Assembly (NCBI RefSeq): GCF_004368965.1
Contig: NZ_SORO01000001.1
Location: 806,001 to 870,000, forward strand
DNA from: Leptospira meyeri
GTDB lineage: Bacteria; Spirochaetota; Leptospiria; Leptospirales; Leptospiraceae
Direction: 5' to 3'
Length of the DNA: 64,000 bases
Below are positions 53,928-64,000 of the stretch, in pieces. Position 1 is the stretch's first letter, and every line of letters begins with the position of its first letter. A program made the translations under genes and the position numbers. Below the pieces are notes generated by a model. That model worked only from the letters and a program-made list of their open reading frames with translations. It was not told where the DNA came from and did no database searches.

Positions 53928-56900
53928 TTACGCTGAACGCAGGATTTCCCGGGGTTTAGCCCCGACTTGAGGTGAAACATAACCCCTCATTTCCATCAGT
54001 TCCATAAGCCTTGCCGCTTTGTTGTAACCGATTCTCATCCTTCTTTGTAAGTAACTTGCACTAGCCTTTTTTTCGGTGACTACAATGTTCCACGCTTCAT
54101 CAAAAAGTTCCTCATCTTCGTCTGAGGCCATTTCAATGCTCGTTTCATCGTCCCAATTCATTTCCACGTAAGCAGGAGCACCCTGTTTTTTGGCCTCTTC
54201 CACAATGGACTCAATTTCTTTTTCTTCGATAAAGGGTGCTTGGATTCGCATAAGGTCGCTGGAAGTCGGAGACCGGTATAAGAAGTCCCCTTTTCCAAGT
54301 AGGGTCTCAGCCCCACTGGTATCCAGAATGGTTCTAGAGTCTGTTTTTTGCGCCACTTGGAAGGCCACCCGAGCCGGACAATTGGCTTTGATCACACCTG
54401 TGATCACATCCACAGACGGCCTTTGGGTTGCCATCACCAAATGGATTCCGACCGCTCTTGCTTTTTGGGAAATCCTTTGGATCTGTTCTTCCAAATCCTT
54501 TCCTGAAACCATCATTAAGTCCGCAAGCTCATCAATAAAGATCACAATGTACGGCAGTTTTTGAAAGCCCTTCGCATGAGCATATTCATCCACCTTTTCA
54601 TTGAAACTTTTGAAGTCCCTACTTTTCAATTGCGAGATCATTTGGTAACGGCTCTCCATTTCTTGGATGGCCCAAGAGAGAGCCTTTGTTGCTTTTTTAG
54701 GATCTGTGATCACTGGCATAAGGAGGTGCGGGATTCCTTCATAAAGAGTCATCTCTACCATTTTTGGATCGATCATAATGAAACGCACTTCTTCGGGGGA
54801 ACGAGTGCAGATAAGACTTGTGATCATCGCATTGATACTCACCGACTTACCAGAACCCGTGGTTCCTGCCACAAGTAAGTGAGGAAGTTTGGCGATATCG
54901 ATCATCACAAGTTTTCCGGAGATATCTTTTCCAATACAGATGGATAAGTCTTTGGCCTTATGTTGGAGGATGGTATCTTTTAGAATCTCTGACAAAAATA
55001 CATCTTCACGGATTCGGTTTGGAACTTCGATTCCAATCGACGCCTTACCAGGGATAGGTGCCACAATCCGAATATTTTTCACTTCGAGGTAGGCACGAAT
55101 TTCATCTGATAGGGAAACAATCCGGTTCAGTTTGATTCCATTCGGGATGGTGATCTCATACCTTGTGATGATGGGCCCTCTTTCCTTGGTAATCACTTTG
55201 GATTCAATTCCAAAATGCCCAGTGGACTCTTCGATTTTGCGAGAGATCAAATCCAGTTCAGAATCATTTTTTAGAATGTTCGCTACTGGAACTTGGTGAG
55301 AAGAAAGAAGCCTTGGAGAGATATAATACTTACCCTTTTTTAGTTTAGGTTTGGGAACCATAGAACCAAACATCAGTTCTTGTTGTTCTTTCGATTCTTT
55401 TGGTTCTAACTTTTTCTTTCCAAAATTTCCAGAACTAAGATTGGATTTTACTAATGGAGAACTCTCTTCCACCGCCAATGTTTCCAGAGTTTCCTCTTCG
55501 TAAATGTCTTGGTTTTCCTCATCATCTTCTTCAGAAGATTCTTCCTCATCACTTGCATCCCAACCGGTTTCTTCCACAAGAGACAAACGAACCGATTCTG
55601 GAATTTGAATGGCCTCTGAAGTTGTATTTACTTCTTCTTTTGTGTAGGAGAACGAACTTGTTTCGGACCGAATCTCTACAGATTCTGTTTCCTCAGATGT
55701 TTCTTCTTCCAAATCCTCTTCCTCATCATAAACAAAGGAAGAAAGACTAGAGGACTCAAGAATTTGGGTATCTCTACCAAAAGCAGACTTTACAGGGTCT
55801 AGTTTTGGAAGTTCTAAATTTTCTAATCCTAGAGCCTCATCCAATTTTGGTTTCCATTTGGCCTCCGGAAATTGGAAAAGAATTTTAGATTCTCTGGTAC
55901 TTTCAATCTCTTCCAATTCCGCAGGTGCTCGCCTGTGATCAGTTAGTTTTAATTTCGAAATCAAAATTTCATTTTTCTCAAATTCGGCAAAAGAATCGAG
56001 TTTGGATTCTTGTTTTTGAAATCGAAATACTTTTCCTGCCTCATCAAAAAATCCTTCAAAATGTGAAGTATTGCGGTAACGAACGGATGGTGTTTTACGG
56101 GATGGAATTACTTCAATACCTTCCCCTTGATCATTACTCTCCACAGAATTTCTTTCCTCTTGGAAATAGGAATTCCGGTTAGAACCATCTCTTTTGGAAC
56201 GGGAAATTCCATTTGGATTCGGAGTTTTTTTCTCATCTGCCACCACATTCCAAAAATGATTGGAAAGATCTTCTTTTGATTCTTCTTCTGTCTGCACAGC
56301 AAACCATTGTTTGTTTCGAATTTCATCTTCCGTTCCTCGGCGAGTCGAAACCACTGATTCTAAAAAGGAAGGTAGTCTCAAATGAGGAAGTTCGTTTCTT
56401 CCTCCCATCAACCGGTAAATTCCATTGGAGTATTTGTTGATAGCAGCAAATGTAAAAGACCAAGCCCCGTCTTCTAACCAAATCACTGCAAAGTATAAGT
56501 ATAAAAAGAATACGACTAGGATTCGCCCTGTCTCTCCAAAGAGATAAGAAAAAACCCAAGAGAAAAATTGCCCAAGGATTCCACCGCTATCTCCGACATG
56601 ACCCAGAGGAGTTTCCAAAAGATTCAAACTCACAGTCGTCGCAACAAGAAAGAGAGGGAAAAAAAGAGCCTTACTGAGTCGATCAAAGTCAGGGTTTCGT
56701 AAAGAAAGAACACCTAACATCAAAATAAAACCTGCGAGTAAAAAAGAGGACTTTCCTAAAATATAAAGTAATGTAAAGGCAATGTAATGACCAAGCCTTC
56801 CAAACCAATTGAAAAGCGACCCATCATCCCCTTCCTGAAACGAAAAGAGAGAGAGAAGTAAAAACACACCGGAAAATACTAATAGATACGGAAGGAAGTC

Positions 56901-56945
56901 TTTGCGTGGAAAAGTCCATCCCCATACGGATTTTTTAGGGTCCAT
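53928..56945 (-). CDS. ftsK: DNA translocase FtsK/SpoIIIE
   Basis: FtsK anchors at the septum and pumps chromosome dimers apart. The 1005-residue protein has four membrane spans (about 16-165), a long acidic linker (about 200-560) rich in Glu/Ser, then the alpha and motor domains with Walker [14 protein letters not shown], Walker [13 protein letters not shown] and the motif [19 protein letters not shown] gamma winged helix (about 930-995, [20 protein letters not shown]) reads the chromosome polarity sequence. Full-length and intact. Confidence 0.95.
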   Translation of the reverse strand: MDPKKSVWGWTFPRKDFLPYLLVFSGVFLLLSLFSFQEGDDGSLFNWFGRLGHYIAFTLLYILGKSSFLLAGFILMLGVLSLRNPDFDRLSKALFFPLFLVATTVSLNLLETPLGHVGDSGGILGQFFSWVFSYLFGETGRILVVFFLYLYFAVIWLEDGAWSFTFAAINKYSNGIYRLMGGRNELPHLRLPSFLESVVSTRRGTEDEIRNKQWFAVQTEEESKEDLSNHFWNVVADEKKTPNPNGISRSKRDGSNRNSYFQEERNSVESNDQGEGIEVIPSRKTPSVRYRNTSHFEGFFDEAGKVFRFQKQESKLDSFAEFEKNEILISKLKLTDHRRAPAELEEIESTRESKILFQFPEAKWKPKLDEALGLENLELPKLDPVKSAFGRDTQILESSSLSSFVYDEEEDLEEETSEETESVEIRSETSSFSYTKEEVNTTSEAIQIPESVRLSLVEETGWDASDEEESSEEDDEENQDIYEEETLETLAVEESSPLVKSNLSSGNFGKKKLEPKESKEQQELMFGSMVPKPKLKKGKYYISPRLLSSHQVPVANILKNDSELDLISRKIEESTGHFGIESKVITKERGPIITRYEITIPNGIKLNRIVSLSDEIRAYLEVKNIRIVAPIPGKASIGIEVPNRIREDVFLSEILKDTILQHKAKDLSICIGKDISGKLVMIDIAKLPHLLVAGTTGSGKSVSINAMITSLICTRSPEEVRFIMIDPKMVEMTLYEGIPHLLMPVITDPKKATKALSWAIQEMESRYQMISQLKSRDFKSFNEKVDEYAHAKGFQKLPYIVIFIDELADLMMVSGKDLEEQIQRISQKARAVGIHLVMATQRPSVDVITGVIKANCPARVAFQVAQKTDSRTILDTSGAETLLGKGDFLYRSPTSSDLMRIQAPFIEEKEIESIVEEAKKQGAPAYVEMNWDDETSIEMASDEDEELFDEAWNIVVTEKKASASYLQRRMRIGYNKAARLMELMEMRGYVSPQVGAKPREILRSA

Positions 56946-57021
56946 ACGGGAAATATCGGACGGTTTTGAGACATAGATAGAAAAAAAATGGAAGCCGAGA
57001 ACCGATCTTTAAGCCAAAATT

Positions 57022-57519
57022 TTAACCCTTAAAATTGGTAAAATTGGCGTCAAAATTGAAATTAGCATTTCGAATCGCCGCCATCACCTCTTGTAAATCG
57101 TCCTTTTTTTTGCCCACAACTCGGACAGAATCCCCTTGGATGGTGGCTTGAACCTTTAATTTTTGGTCTTTGATGAGAGTGGTGATTTGTTTGGTTTGTT
57201 CTTTGTCCAAACCATTCTGGATTTTTACTTTTTGGCGCACCGTTTGGCCCGTCGCCGATTCAATTTTGGAGTCAAAATCAAAGGCCTTGAGGCTGATTCC
57301 CCGTTTGGCCATTTTGGTGGTGAGGACATCAATCACCTGTTTGAGTTTGATATCGTTTTCCGAAGTCAAAACCAAACTATCTTCTGTCAATTTGATCTCC
57401 GAGTTGGATCCTTTAAAATCAAACCTTGTTTGGATCTCGGTCATGGCCTGAGCCACGGCGTTTTGTAATTCCGGTCTTTCGATTTTTGATACAATGTCAA
57501 ATGATGGATCTTGAGCCAT
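57022..57519 (-). CDS. yajQ: YajQ family protein (UPF0234)
   Basis: A 165-residue YajQ-type protein with two ferredoxin-like domains. Conserved points include PSFDIVSKIERPELQNAV and RFDFKGSNSEI at the N-terminus, and KLKVQATIQGDSVRVVGKKKDDLQ near the C-terminus (the latter spans about residues 125-150). Some homologues bind cyclic di-GMP or nucleotides; the role here is unknown. The gene lies between alaS and ftsK on the same strand. Confidence 0.9.
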   Translation of the reverse strand: MAQDPSFDIVSKIERPELQNAVAQAMTEIQTRFDFKGSNSEIKLTEDSLVLTSENDIKLKQVIDVLTTKMAKRGISLKAFDFDSKIESATGQTVRQKVKIQNGLDKEQTKQITTLIKDQKLKVQATIQGDSVRVVGKKKDDLQEVMAAIRNANFNFDANFTNFKG

Positions 57520-57548
57520 ACTTTACTCCTTACTTACCTTAATGTCTG

Positions 57549-60308
57549 TTATCCTAATTTCTTTTTGGAAAGTTCCAAGGCAAATTCCAAAGCGACTCCA
57601 AGGCTCTCCGGTTTTTTGCCACCACCTTGTGCCATATCTGGTCTTCCCCCTCCCTTACCATCTAACATCACCAAGGTTTCTTTTAATAGATCCCCACAGT
57701 GGATTCCCCTTTCATTCAAAACCTTGTTACACATAAATACAAGTGTACTCGCTTCCCCATCAATTGATCCAAATAGGCATAGGATTTCTGGTTCTTTGGC
57801 TTTGAGACTATCTGCTAAATCTTTTAAAGCTTTTGCATCGACAGCTTCAAAAACTTCTGTCACCACTTTTCCTTTGGAAAAGGAATGTGCTTTCTTCAGA
57901 AGTCCATCCACAAGTTCTGGATTCATTTGAAAGCTTAATTGTTCCTTTTTCTTTTTTGCTTTGAAAAGGGAAGCGGACTTTTCTTCGAGTTCCGTTTCTA
58001 AATCCTCTCGAAGTTTTCGTAAATGTTCAACTGCGGCATTTCCTTCTTTCACAAAAAGGCTTTGTAAGTCTTCGGGAGCTGGCACTGGAGAAACAATTCC
58101 AAATTCTTTCAAATCTCCAAAGGTTTCTTTGGCTGACAAGTTATGAGTTTCTATTTTTGCTGCCAGTGTTTGGAACTGCGATAAAAAGTATTCAATGACG
58201 GAATCCCCACAAATGGCTTCGACCCTACGGTTTCCTGCACCAGGGCTTCCTTCTTTGATGATAGCAAAGTATCCTATTTCTTTTGTGTTCGAAACATGGG
58301 TTCCCCCACAAAATTCTTTGGACTTATCACCCATAGAAATCACACGAACAGAACTCCCATATTTCTCATCAAACATGGATAAGGCGCCCGATTGTTTAGC
58401 AGTATCGATGTCCAAAACTTCTGTTTTGACGGGAATTTTGGCATTCACTGCCTCATTTACATCTTTTTCGATAGAGATAATTTCTTCTTCCGAAAGAGCT
58501 TTTGGATGCGAAAAATCAAATCGTAAATAATCAGAAGAAACTATGGAACCTTTTTGTGCCACGTGAGTCCCGAGAATTCTACGAAGGGCTCCGTTTAACA
58601 AATGTGTGCCGGAGTGGTGGTTGGCTAAATTTTGGCGACGAGCGGTGTCAATCTCTGCTTCAATGGTTTCCCCTACAGAAATTTTCCCTTTCAAAATGAT
58701 TCCGAGATGTAAAAAGGTTTCGTTTTCTTTTTGAGTGTCTTGGACTTGGAACTGGAATCCCTCTTTTTTTAGGTATCCCCAGTCACCGATTTGACCACCG
58801 CCCTCCGCATAAAATGGAGTTTTGTCGAGAACCACAACAGCATCCGATCCTTGGATTGCCTCTTTCACAGACTTTCCATCCACAAAAAGATATAAAACTT
58901 TGGCGTTAGATTTTGTTTCTGTATATCCTAAAAATTCTGTTTTGAGTTCGGGACTTGCGCTAATGCCAGTTAGGTATTGGACTTTTTTTCCTTTCCAACT
59001 AGCACGAGAAAGATCACGGTCTTTTTCAAGTTCGGCTTCAAATCCCTTATCATCAAAACCAAACCCTCGGTCTTCCACAAGTTCTTTTGTCATTTCACGT
59101 GGGAACCCATAAGTGGAATACAATCGAAACCCTTCTTTTCCAGTAACCAAAGTTTCGCCATTTGATTTCATCTGGCTTAACAAAGATTCTAATTCTTCCA
59201 ATCCCACTTCTAAAGTGTGTAAAAAGAGTTCTTCTTCTTTTTTTAAGATGGATTCAATGTCTCCCGCTTTGTCTTTCAGTTCAGGATACCGAACACTATA
59301 CAAATCTCGAAGTGTCGCAATTAATTTGTATAAAAATGGTTCGTGGATTCCCAGTTTCCTTGCAAAAAGTGAGGCTCTTCGAATGAGCCTACGAATCACA
59401 TACCCACGTCCCGTTCGATCAGGATAAATTCCGTCCCCTAACGAAAAGAATACGGAACGGGAATGGTCTGTGATCACTCGGAAAGATTGTTTTGTAGATT
59501 CGTCGTAAGTTTTTCCAGATAACTCTTCAATTTTACGAATGATGGATTTTAATTCATCTGTATCGTAAACAGAATCCACTTCTTGCAGTAACATAGCCAC
59601 TCGCTCAAGCCCAGATCCTGTATCAATTCCTGTTTGTTTTAATGGAAGGAGTTCCCCAGAAACAGTTTGGTTAAATTGGTTAAATACTAAATTCCAATAT
59701 TCTAAATAACGATCGCACTCACAACCTGGTTTACAATCGGGACTATTTCCACAATTCGGGCCCCCTTTTTCTGGACCACGATCCAAATACAATTCCGAAC
59801 AAGGACCACAGGCCCCACTGTCGCCCGCAGGTCCCCAAAAATTATCTTTTTTCCCAAGCCTTACAATTCGTTCTTCTGGGATTCCGGCTTCCATCCAAAT
59901 CTTTTTGGCTTCATCATCATCTAAGTAAATGGTCACCCAAATTTTTTCTTTTGGAATATGGAGATGGTTTAATGAAAAATCTAACGCGTATTCAATGGCT
60001 TCTTTTTTGAAATAATCGCCAAAGGAAAAATTTCCAAGCATTTCAAAGAACGTACAATGTCTTTCTGTTTTCCCAACCACCTCTAAATCGGTAGTGCGAA
60101 CACATTTTTGAACCGAAGCAGCGCGAGTGTAGGGTAACTCCACAGCTCCCGTAAACAAAGGTTTGAACTGAACCATTCCGGCGGTTGTGAATAAAAGTGT
60201 TGGATCACCCTTAGGGATGAGGCTTGAGGAAGGCACAATGGTGTGGCCTTTCCCTTTGAAGTAACTAGTATACAACTCTGCAATTTCGCGGACGGTTTTC
60301 GACATCAT
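57549..60308 (-). CDS. alaS: Alanyl-tRNA synthetase
   Basis: AlaS charges tRNA-Ala and edits mischarged Ser and Gly. The 919-residue protein has the class II catalytic core ([17 protein letters not shown] motif near residue 37, written here as [14 protein letters not shown]), a tRNA-recognition region, an editing domain with [14 protein letters not shown] and the zinc Cys/His in [11 protein letters not shown], and a C-terminal DHHA1 domain rich in Gly ([17 protein letters not shown]). A Cys-rich insert ([13 protein letters not shown]) in the catalytic half resembles that in many bacterial AlaRS. The start may be either of two adjacent ATGs, 60308 or 60305. Confidence 0.95.
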   Translation of the reverse strand: MMSKTVREIAELYTSYFKGKGHTIVPSSSLIPKGDPTLLFTTAGMVQFKPLFTGAVELPYTRAASVQKCVRTTDLEVVGKTERHCTFFEMLGNFSFGDYFKKEAIEYALDFSLNHLHIPKEKIWVTIYLDDDEAKKIWMEAGIPEERIVRLGKKDNFWGPAGDSGACGPCSELYLDRGPEKGGPNCGNSPDCKPGCECDRYLEYWNLVFNQFNQTVSGELLPLKQTGIDTGSGLERVAMLLQEVDSVYDTDELKSIIRKIEELSGKTYDESTKQSFRVITDHSRSVFFSLGDGIYPDRTGRGYVIRRLIRRASLFARKLGIHEPFLYKLIATLRDLYSVRYPELKDKAGDIESILKKEEELFLHTLEVGLEELESLLSQMKSNGETLVTGKEGFRLYSTYGFPREMTKELVEDRGFGFDDKGFEAELEKDRDLSRASWKGKKVQYLTGISASPELKTEFLGYTETKSNAKVLYLFVDGKSVKEAIQGSDAVVVLDKTPFYAEGGGQIGDWGYLKKEGFQFQVQDTQKENETFLHLGIILKGKISVGETIEAEIDTARRQNLANHHSGTHLLNGALRRILGTHVAQKGSIVSSDYLRFDFSHPKALSEEEIISIEKDVNEAVNAKIPVKTEVLDIDTAKQSGALSMFDEKYGSSVRVISMGDKSKEFCGGTHVSNTKEIGYFAIIKEGSPGAGNRRVEAICGDSVIEYFLSQFQTLAAKIETHNLSAKETFGDLKEFGIVSPVPAPEDLQSLFVKEGNAAVEHLRKLREDLETELEEKSASLFKAKKKKEQLSFQMNPELVDGLLKKAHSFSKGKVVTEVFEAVDAKALKDLADSLKAKEPEILCLFGSIDGEASTLVFMCNKVLNERGIHCGDLLKETLVMLDGKGGGRPDMAQGGGKKPESLGVALEFALELSKKKLG

Positions 60309-60357
60309 ACACTTACAGCGAAATCGGTTTCACCTTCTAGGGCAAGGAATTTAGAAG

Positions 60358-61563
60358 TTAACTCTGCCGTAATTCTTTGTATTGGAGAAAAGAAAACAAG
60401 GCAAAACAGAGAAACATCCCACCGAGAATTCCAAAGGTAAGTTGCGGCCCAATGGTGTCCGCAAGTAGGGCAGAAAAAAATCCAGAAACCGCCGGTGTGA
60501 ATTGGAAACACACCGTATAAAGAGATAGGATTCTCCCGCGGAGCCCATCCTCGGCACGTTTTTGCAAAATGGCCGGAAGGAGACTCGAAAGAACTCCCCC
60601 AGACACTCCAAAACAAAACAAAAAGAAAGAAGTGGCTTCTGGTTTTCCAAAAGGAACAAATCCCAAAAAGAAAAAAGAGGATAAAGAAAATACAATCAGT
60701 AGAACAAGACCCTTTCTTTCCAAATGATGGAAGAGGATGGTGAGAACTCCGCCCAGGAACAAACCCGGCCCTAAAAAGACAAGAACCGTCCCCCTTGCGA
60801 GCTCCCCAAGTCCCAGTTCATTTCGCACATATTTAGGAAGGATGACTTGGATGGGGCCAAGAGCAAGCATACTGAGGATTGCCATATACATCACTTGTCT
60901 AGAGACTGGATCTAGTTTTAGGAAATCTAAAACTAGTTTCAGATTTGCAGAGAATGAAGGAATTTTCTCAAGTTTGGAAACACCCAAACCATCGTTTAAA
61001 TTATGAATTTTTAAATCGTACCTTAACATTGTAAAGGCGACCATAGAAAAAAAATGGAATGAAGCTAAAACCAAAAAAAGAGATGAATACCCGCCCTCTT
61101 CCCGAAACCAACCCACAGCCAGTGGACTCATCCCAAAAGCAAAAATTAAAAGTAAGTTTCCAGCAATGGTATGAAAAACAAGCCGATGCGACTCCATCAC
61201 TTCTCGTAAAATCGCCATTCGCCCAGGAAGCACTGTTGTCATTCCGATCCCATTCACAAAAGCCAAAGGTAATAATAAAAGTGGATAAGATTGGAAAAGT
61301 TCAGAAAAAGCACCTAACAAAAATGATGCGACAAATAGAAAAAACTGAAAACTCACAACCACCCATTTTTTGGAAAAATGATCGAGTAAATATCCTGTGT
61401 ATAGGAAGAAAATGGGAAAAGGTAAAAATAGGAAAAAGAAAACTATCCCCGAGAAACCCTTTACGGTGTCCAAGGTTTGACAAAAAATAACGATCGAATA
61501 CAAAAAACAACTACTGGCAAAGGTACCAATTGCAAAGGCAAAATAAAATATGATTTGATTCAA
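60358..61563 (-). CDS. Major facilitator superfamily transporter
   Basis: A 401-residue inner-membrane protein with twelve predicted spans and MFS-like loops, including GYLLDHFSKKWVV between spans 2 and 3 and LLPAILQKRAEDGLRGRILSL in the second half. The substrate cannot be inferred. It lies upstream of alaS on the same strand with 49 bp between and is downstream of the rpsI terminator, so it probably has its own promoter. Confidence 0.8.
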   Translation of the reverse strand: MNQIIFYFAFAIGTFASSCFLYSIVIFCQTLDTVKGFSGIVFFFLFLPFPIFFLYTGYLLDHFSKKWVVVSFQFFLFVASFLLGAFSELFQSYPLLLLPLAFVNGIGMTTVLPGRMAILREVMESHRLVFHTIAGNLLLIFAFGMSPLAVGWFREEGGYSSLFLVLASFHFFSMVAFTMLRYDLKIHNLNDGLGVSKLEKIPSFSANLKLVLDFLKLDPVSRQVMYMAILSMLALGPIQVILPKYVRNELGLGELARGTVLVFLGPGLFLGGVLTILFHHLERKGLVLLIVFSLSSFFFLGFVPFGKPEATSFFLFCFGVSGGVLSSLLPAILQKRAEDGLRGRILSLYTVCFQFTPAVSGFFSALLADTIGPQLTFGILGGMFLCFALFSFLQYKELRQS

Positions 61564-61576
61564 CTGAAGACCTACC

Positions 61577-61607
61577 TAAAAAAAAAGCCTCCCGGACAGG
61601 AGGCTTT
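61577..61607 (-). terminator. Intrinsic terminator of rplM-rpsI
   Basis: On the minus strand, AAAGCCTCC pairs with GGAGGCTTT around TGTCCG and is followed by a run of nine T. It lies 27 bp after the rpsI stop. Confidence 0.9.
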
Positions 61608-61633
61608 GGATCGGAAAAAAGAGGATTTTCCGA

Positions 61634-62029
61634 TTAACGTTTAGAGAACTGAGTTCCTCGACGAGCTTTGCGTAGACCGTATTTTTTACGTTCCACCATA
61701 CGGCTATCGCGAGTGAGAAATCCTTCTTTTTTCAAAGTTGGTTTCAAAGACTCATTGAATGCCACAAGTGCGCGAGCCACTGCATGACGGATAGCTCCCA
61801 CTTGGCCAACCACTCCACCACCAGTTACATTGAGTGCAATGTCGTATTTGTCACGAGCTTCTAAAACAAGAAGAGGTTCAAGAGCACGACGAACTAAGTG
61901 CTCTCCGTTTTTAATGTAATCTTTTACATCTTTATGGTTTACTGTGATTTTTCCAGTTCCAGATGCGATTTTTGCACGTGCAACGGATGTTTTGCGTCGG
62001 CCTACTGCCCAAACTGCTTTTTGCGCCAT
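61634..62029 (-). CDS. rpsI: 30S ribosomal protein S9 (uS9)
   Basis: A full-length 131-residue S9: [20 protein letters not shown] at the start, [20 protein letters not shown] in the middle and the basic tail [17 protein letters not shown] that reaches the P-site tRNA. It follows rplM by 1 bp, the usual L13-S9 pair, and ends before a strong terminator. Confidence 0.97.
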   Translation of the reverse strand: MAQKAVWAVGRRKTSVARAKIASGTGKITVNHKDVKDYIKNGEHLVRRALEPLLVLEARDKYDIALNVTGGGVVGQVGAIRHAVARALVAFNESLKPTLKKEGFLTRDSRMVERKKYGLRKARRGTQFSKR

Positions 62030-62030
62030 A

Positions 62031-62483
62031 TTATTTCAACTCCAGTTTTAGGGGCTTTTGAGCTCCCAAGTTGTGGTCATTACCAGCAAATACGCGGCAA
62101 TTTCTCAACATTTGGTCACCTAACTTAGATTTAGGTAACATTCCTTTAACAGCTTCCATGATCACTCTTTCTGGATTCTCTTGAATCAGTTTGTGAAAAG
62201 CAATTGCTGTCATACCACCTGGGTAACGTGAATGGTGGTAGTAAATTTTTTGTTCTCTTTTGCGACCTGTTACAGCCACTTTCGAAGCATTAACGATAAT
62301 GATGTTATCACCACAATCCTGGTTAGGAGTGAAGGTAGATTTGTGTTTTCCGCGAAGGCGAGAAGCTACTTGACTTGCCAATCTTCCGAGAGTCTTATCA
62401 GTTGCGTCCACAACAAACCACTGTTTTTGTACGGCTTCTTTTGCAATAGAAGGGGTCTTGTGGGCTTTAGACAATAGTTCCAT
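62031..62483 (-). CDS. rplM: 50S ribosomal protein L13 (uL13)
   Basis: L13 with [48 protein letters not shown] and [20 protein letters not shown]. The ATG at 62483 ([12 protein letters not shown]) gives 150 residues, near the family norm; GAGGA lies upstream. An earlier in-frame start at 62528 adds 15 residues and would leave only 32 bp to divergent thiL. Operon with rpsI. Confidence 0.95.
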   Translation of the reverse strand: MELLSKAHKTPSIAKEAVQKQWFVVDATDKTLGRLASQVASRLRGKHKSTFTPNQDCGDNIIIVNASKVAVTGRKREQKIYYHHSRYPGGMTAIAFHKLIQENPERVIMEAVKGMLPKSKLGDQMLRNCRVFAGNDHNLGAQKPLKLELK

Positions 62484-62560
62484 AAGTACGAGATTTTCCT
62501 CTTTTATGTCAGGATTTTCGGTTTTCACACCGGGTCAAACAAATTTATTGGGATTTAACT

Positions 62561-63469
62561 TTGAAAGAATCCGAAATTATACGCACTTTGTTTGGACGAA
62601 CTCCTCCTCCTGAGGACGATTGTTACTTCTTGGCACCGAACCGCCTCGTCACCACGGACTCTTTGTCCGAAGGCACCCATTTTCTCCACGAATGGTCAGA
62701 TGCAGCCATTTTGGCGAGAAAACTTGTCGAAGTGAATGTTTCCGACATCATTGCCTCTGGTGGAAAACCAAAGGAATGTTTTTTAAACCTAGGTCTATCC
62801 CCTCTTTCTCAGAAAAAAGAATGGGTTCGTAGTTTTTCCAAGGAATTACGGAAATCCTTAGACCAATATGGGATGAAACTAGCGGGAGGCGACACCTTTT
62901 CCGCATCCAAAACCCAACTGGCACTCACGGTTGTGGGTACAGTCGAGAAACCCTGGCTCCGTTCTGGAGGGAAATTTGGAGATTACCTTTATCTCACGGG
63001 AACCCTGGGCTTAAGCCAATTGGGATACAAAACCCTTAAAAAAAAATCAAAAGAAAAAAAATATAAAGAAGCAGTGGACCGCCATCTTTCTCCTAAATCT
63101 CGTTATGCGATCCTAAACAAACTAAAAGCTTTTAAAATTCATGCATGTATGGACATTACTGATGGTCTCATCCAGGACAGCGAACGTTTGGCTCTCACCT
63201 CCAAAGGAAGGTTAAAAATTCAAATCGAATCAATTCCCCTCCATCCATTGGCAGTCAAAGAACTTGGAATCGATTTATGTTTGGGTTCTGGTGAAGAGTT
63301 AGAACTTTTGTTTTTATCACCAGAAATTTTGCCACCAGAACTTGTCGGAGTTCCTGTGACGATGATCGGAAAGTTAGAAGATGGAAAACCGGGAGTTCTA
63401 TTTCAAAAAGAAGGGAAAAATTACCATCCGAAAACCAGAGGTTACCTTCACTTTTCCGAAGAGGAATAA
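62561..63469 (+). CDS. thiL: Thiamine-monophosphate kinase
   Basis: ThiL phosphorylates thiamine monophosphate to the active cofactor. Family signs: TTDSLSEGTHF, the metal/ATP segment KLVEVNVSDIIASGGKP, KLAGGDTFSA, and CMDITDGLIQDSERLA plus LGSGEELELLF. The 302-residue length is normal. The start is a TTG at 62561 with a weak ribosome-binding site. It diverges from rplM and overlaps the convergent kinase fragment by 22 bp. Confidence 0.92.
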   Translation: MKESEIIRTLFGRTPPPEDDCYFLAPNRLVTTDSLSEGTHFLHEWSDAAILARKLVEVNVSDIIASGGKPKECFLNLGLSPLSQKKEWVRSFSKELRKSLDQYGMKLAGGDTFSASKTQLALTVVGTVEKPWLRSGGKFGDYLYLTGTLGLSQLGYKTLKKKSKEKKYKEAVDRHLSPKSRYAILNKLKAFKIHACMDITDGLIQDSERLALTSKGRLKIQIESIPLHPLAVKELGIDLCLGSGEELELLFLSPEILPPELVGVPVTMIGKLEDGKPGVLFQKEGKNYHPKTRGYLHFSEEE

Positions 63470-64000
63470 TAAGGAAGGAAAATTTTAAATTCGATTTTTT
63501 TCTCTTTCACATCGTTTGTATGATCAATTAGGTTTAAGGCAGAGATGGAACCACCAAATCGCAAAATAGTCTGCATCACAAAACTCAAACCGATACCAAA
63601 GTCCAAAGAGCCATGTTTTTCATAAATGTTTTTGTTTAACCTAAAAAATGGTTCAAATATCAAATCCAAATACTCATTAGGAATCCCGTCTTTCGCAAAC
63701 TGCTCATCTCCAAAAGAATTCACAATCGACAAATAAATTCCATCAGAATCTAAATTTAACATTGCGTAAATTTTACTTGAGCTTTGCGAAAAACGCATCG
63801 CATTCAGCAAAAGTTCATGTAACACTTTGCGGAAAAAACTTTTGTTCAATCGTATTTTTTGAGATCCGAGGTCTTTGAATTTGTATTCAGGTATTAATAA
63901 TGTCTGGTTTCTTAATGCTAAAATAGAATTTAATTCTTCTTTCAGGCTTAACATTTCGTTAAAAATAACGAAGGGAGAAACAAGCTGCAATTCAATTCGA
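63448..64000 (-). CDS. Sensor histidine kinase, C-terminal part (5' end beyond window)
   Basis: The frame stays open to the window edge, so the N-terminus lies outside. The visible part holds an HATPase domain: N-box LHELLLNAMRFS, a G1-like segment around SIVNSFGD (weak) and a G2-like FGIGLSFVMQTILRFGG. The standard DxGxG of G1 is not evident, which may mean lowered ATP binding or simple divergence. An internal TTG at 63990 is an unlikely start. The HisKA region and sensor domains are not visible. Confidence 0.75.
   Translation of the reverse strand, partial: RIELQLVSPFVIFNEMLSLKEELNSILALRNQTLLIPEYKFKDLGSQKIRLNKSFFRKVLHELLLNAMRFSQSSSKIYAMLNLDSDGIYLSIVNSFGDEQFAKDGIPNEYLDLIFEPFFRLNKNIYEKHGSLDFGIGLSFVMQTILRFGGSISALNLIDHTNDVKEKKIEFKIFLPYYSSSEK

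Noticed and set aside
60305..60695. Minus-strand frames overlapping the alaS/MFS junction
   Set aside because: These are alternative frames of the MFS transporter, which has twelve clear membrane spans and normal length.
1..64000. CRISPR array, prophage or complete insertion sequence
   Set aside because: I found no evenly spaced direct repeats with unique spacers, no transposase or integrase, and no phage structural gene on either strand.

Overview
The window fits a chromosomal segment from the spirochaete genus Leptospira, probably a saprophytic species. I base this on protein character, the moderately low GC, the many small Cys-rich lipoproteins with spirochaete-type lipoboxes, and the spirochaete envelope and cytoskeleton gene set. 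The species cannot be fixed from sequence reading alone. There is no rRNA operon, CRISPR array, intact insertion sequence or prophage. Most of the window is densely packed housekeeping DNA on alternating strands.

Layout. 1-3865 is the accessory part: an edge-truncated lipoprotein with Asp/Gly repeats, several small lipoproteins, a two-gene unit of unknown function, and two copies of a dispersed intergenic repeat, the second beside tRNA-Leu(UAG). 4066-6172 encodes two coupled cyclic-nucleotide-binding proteins and a PilZ membrane protein. 6155-8157 holds ispD and lysA. 8182-14562 holds a zinc phospholipase C-like protein, a class A PBP, a bactofilin, a LysM/M23 peptidase and an alpha/beta hydrolase lipoprotein. 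14564-20705 holds a transglutaminase-like protein, an AraC regulator, a DUF962 protein, malQ and a class I aldolase. 20834-24892 holds a two-component system, an all-helical secreted protein and a SpoIIE-type phosphatase.

24893-27276 is the glutamine synthetase locus with a sigma-54-like promoter, followed by tRNA-Met and a Cys-rich secreted protein. 27299-35131 holds smc, a DUF115 protein, plsY, der and smpB. 35137-38175 is a 1012-residue protein with two AAA+ modules and a degenerate VWA domain. 38236-43229 holds an aminotransferase, prepilin peptidase, pdxH, a low-GC membrane protein, ribBA and a STAS protein. 43226-48940 holds ribE, ribD, secF, secD, an unknown membrane protein and yajC. 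48967-56945 is an envelope and division cluster read ftsK-lolA-rodZ-rimO-pgsA-trpD. 57022-64000 holds yajQ, alaS, an MFS transporter, rpsI, rplM, thiL and the C-terminal part of a histidine kinase.

The observations most worth following are these. (1) The 1012-residue tandem-AAA/VWA protein appears to split the ATPase site residues between its two AAA halves. (2) GlnA has Phe where adenylylatable enzymes have Tyr, and its gene lies behind a sigma-54-like promoter with two sequence repeats spaced 21 bp apart. (3) The 15-nt T-arm sequence of tRNA-Leu recurs in inverted orientation inside the adjacent repeat-rich spacer. (4) An uncharacterised membrane protein lies between yajC and secD.
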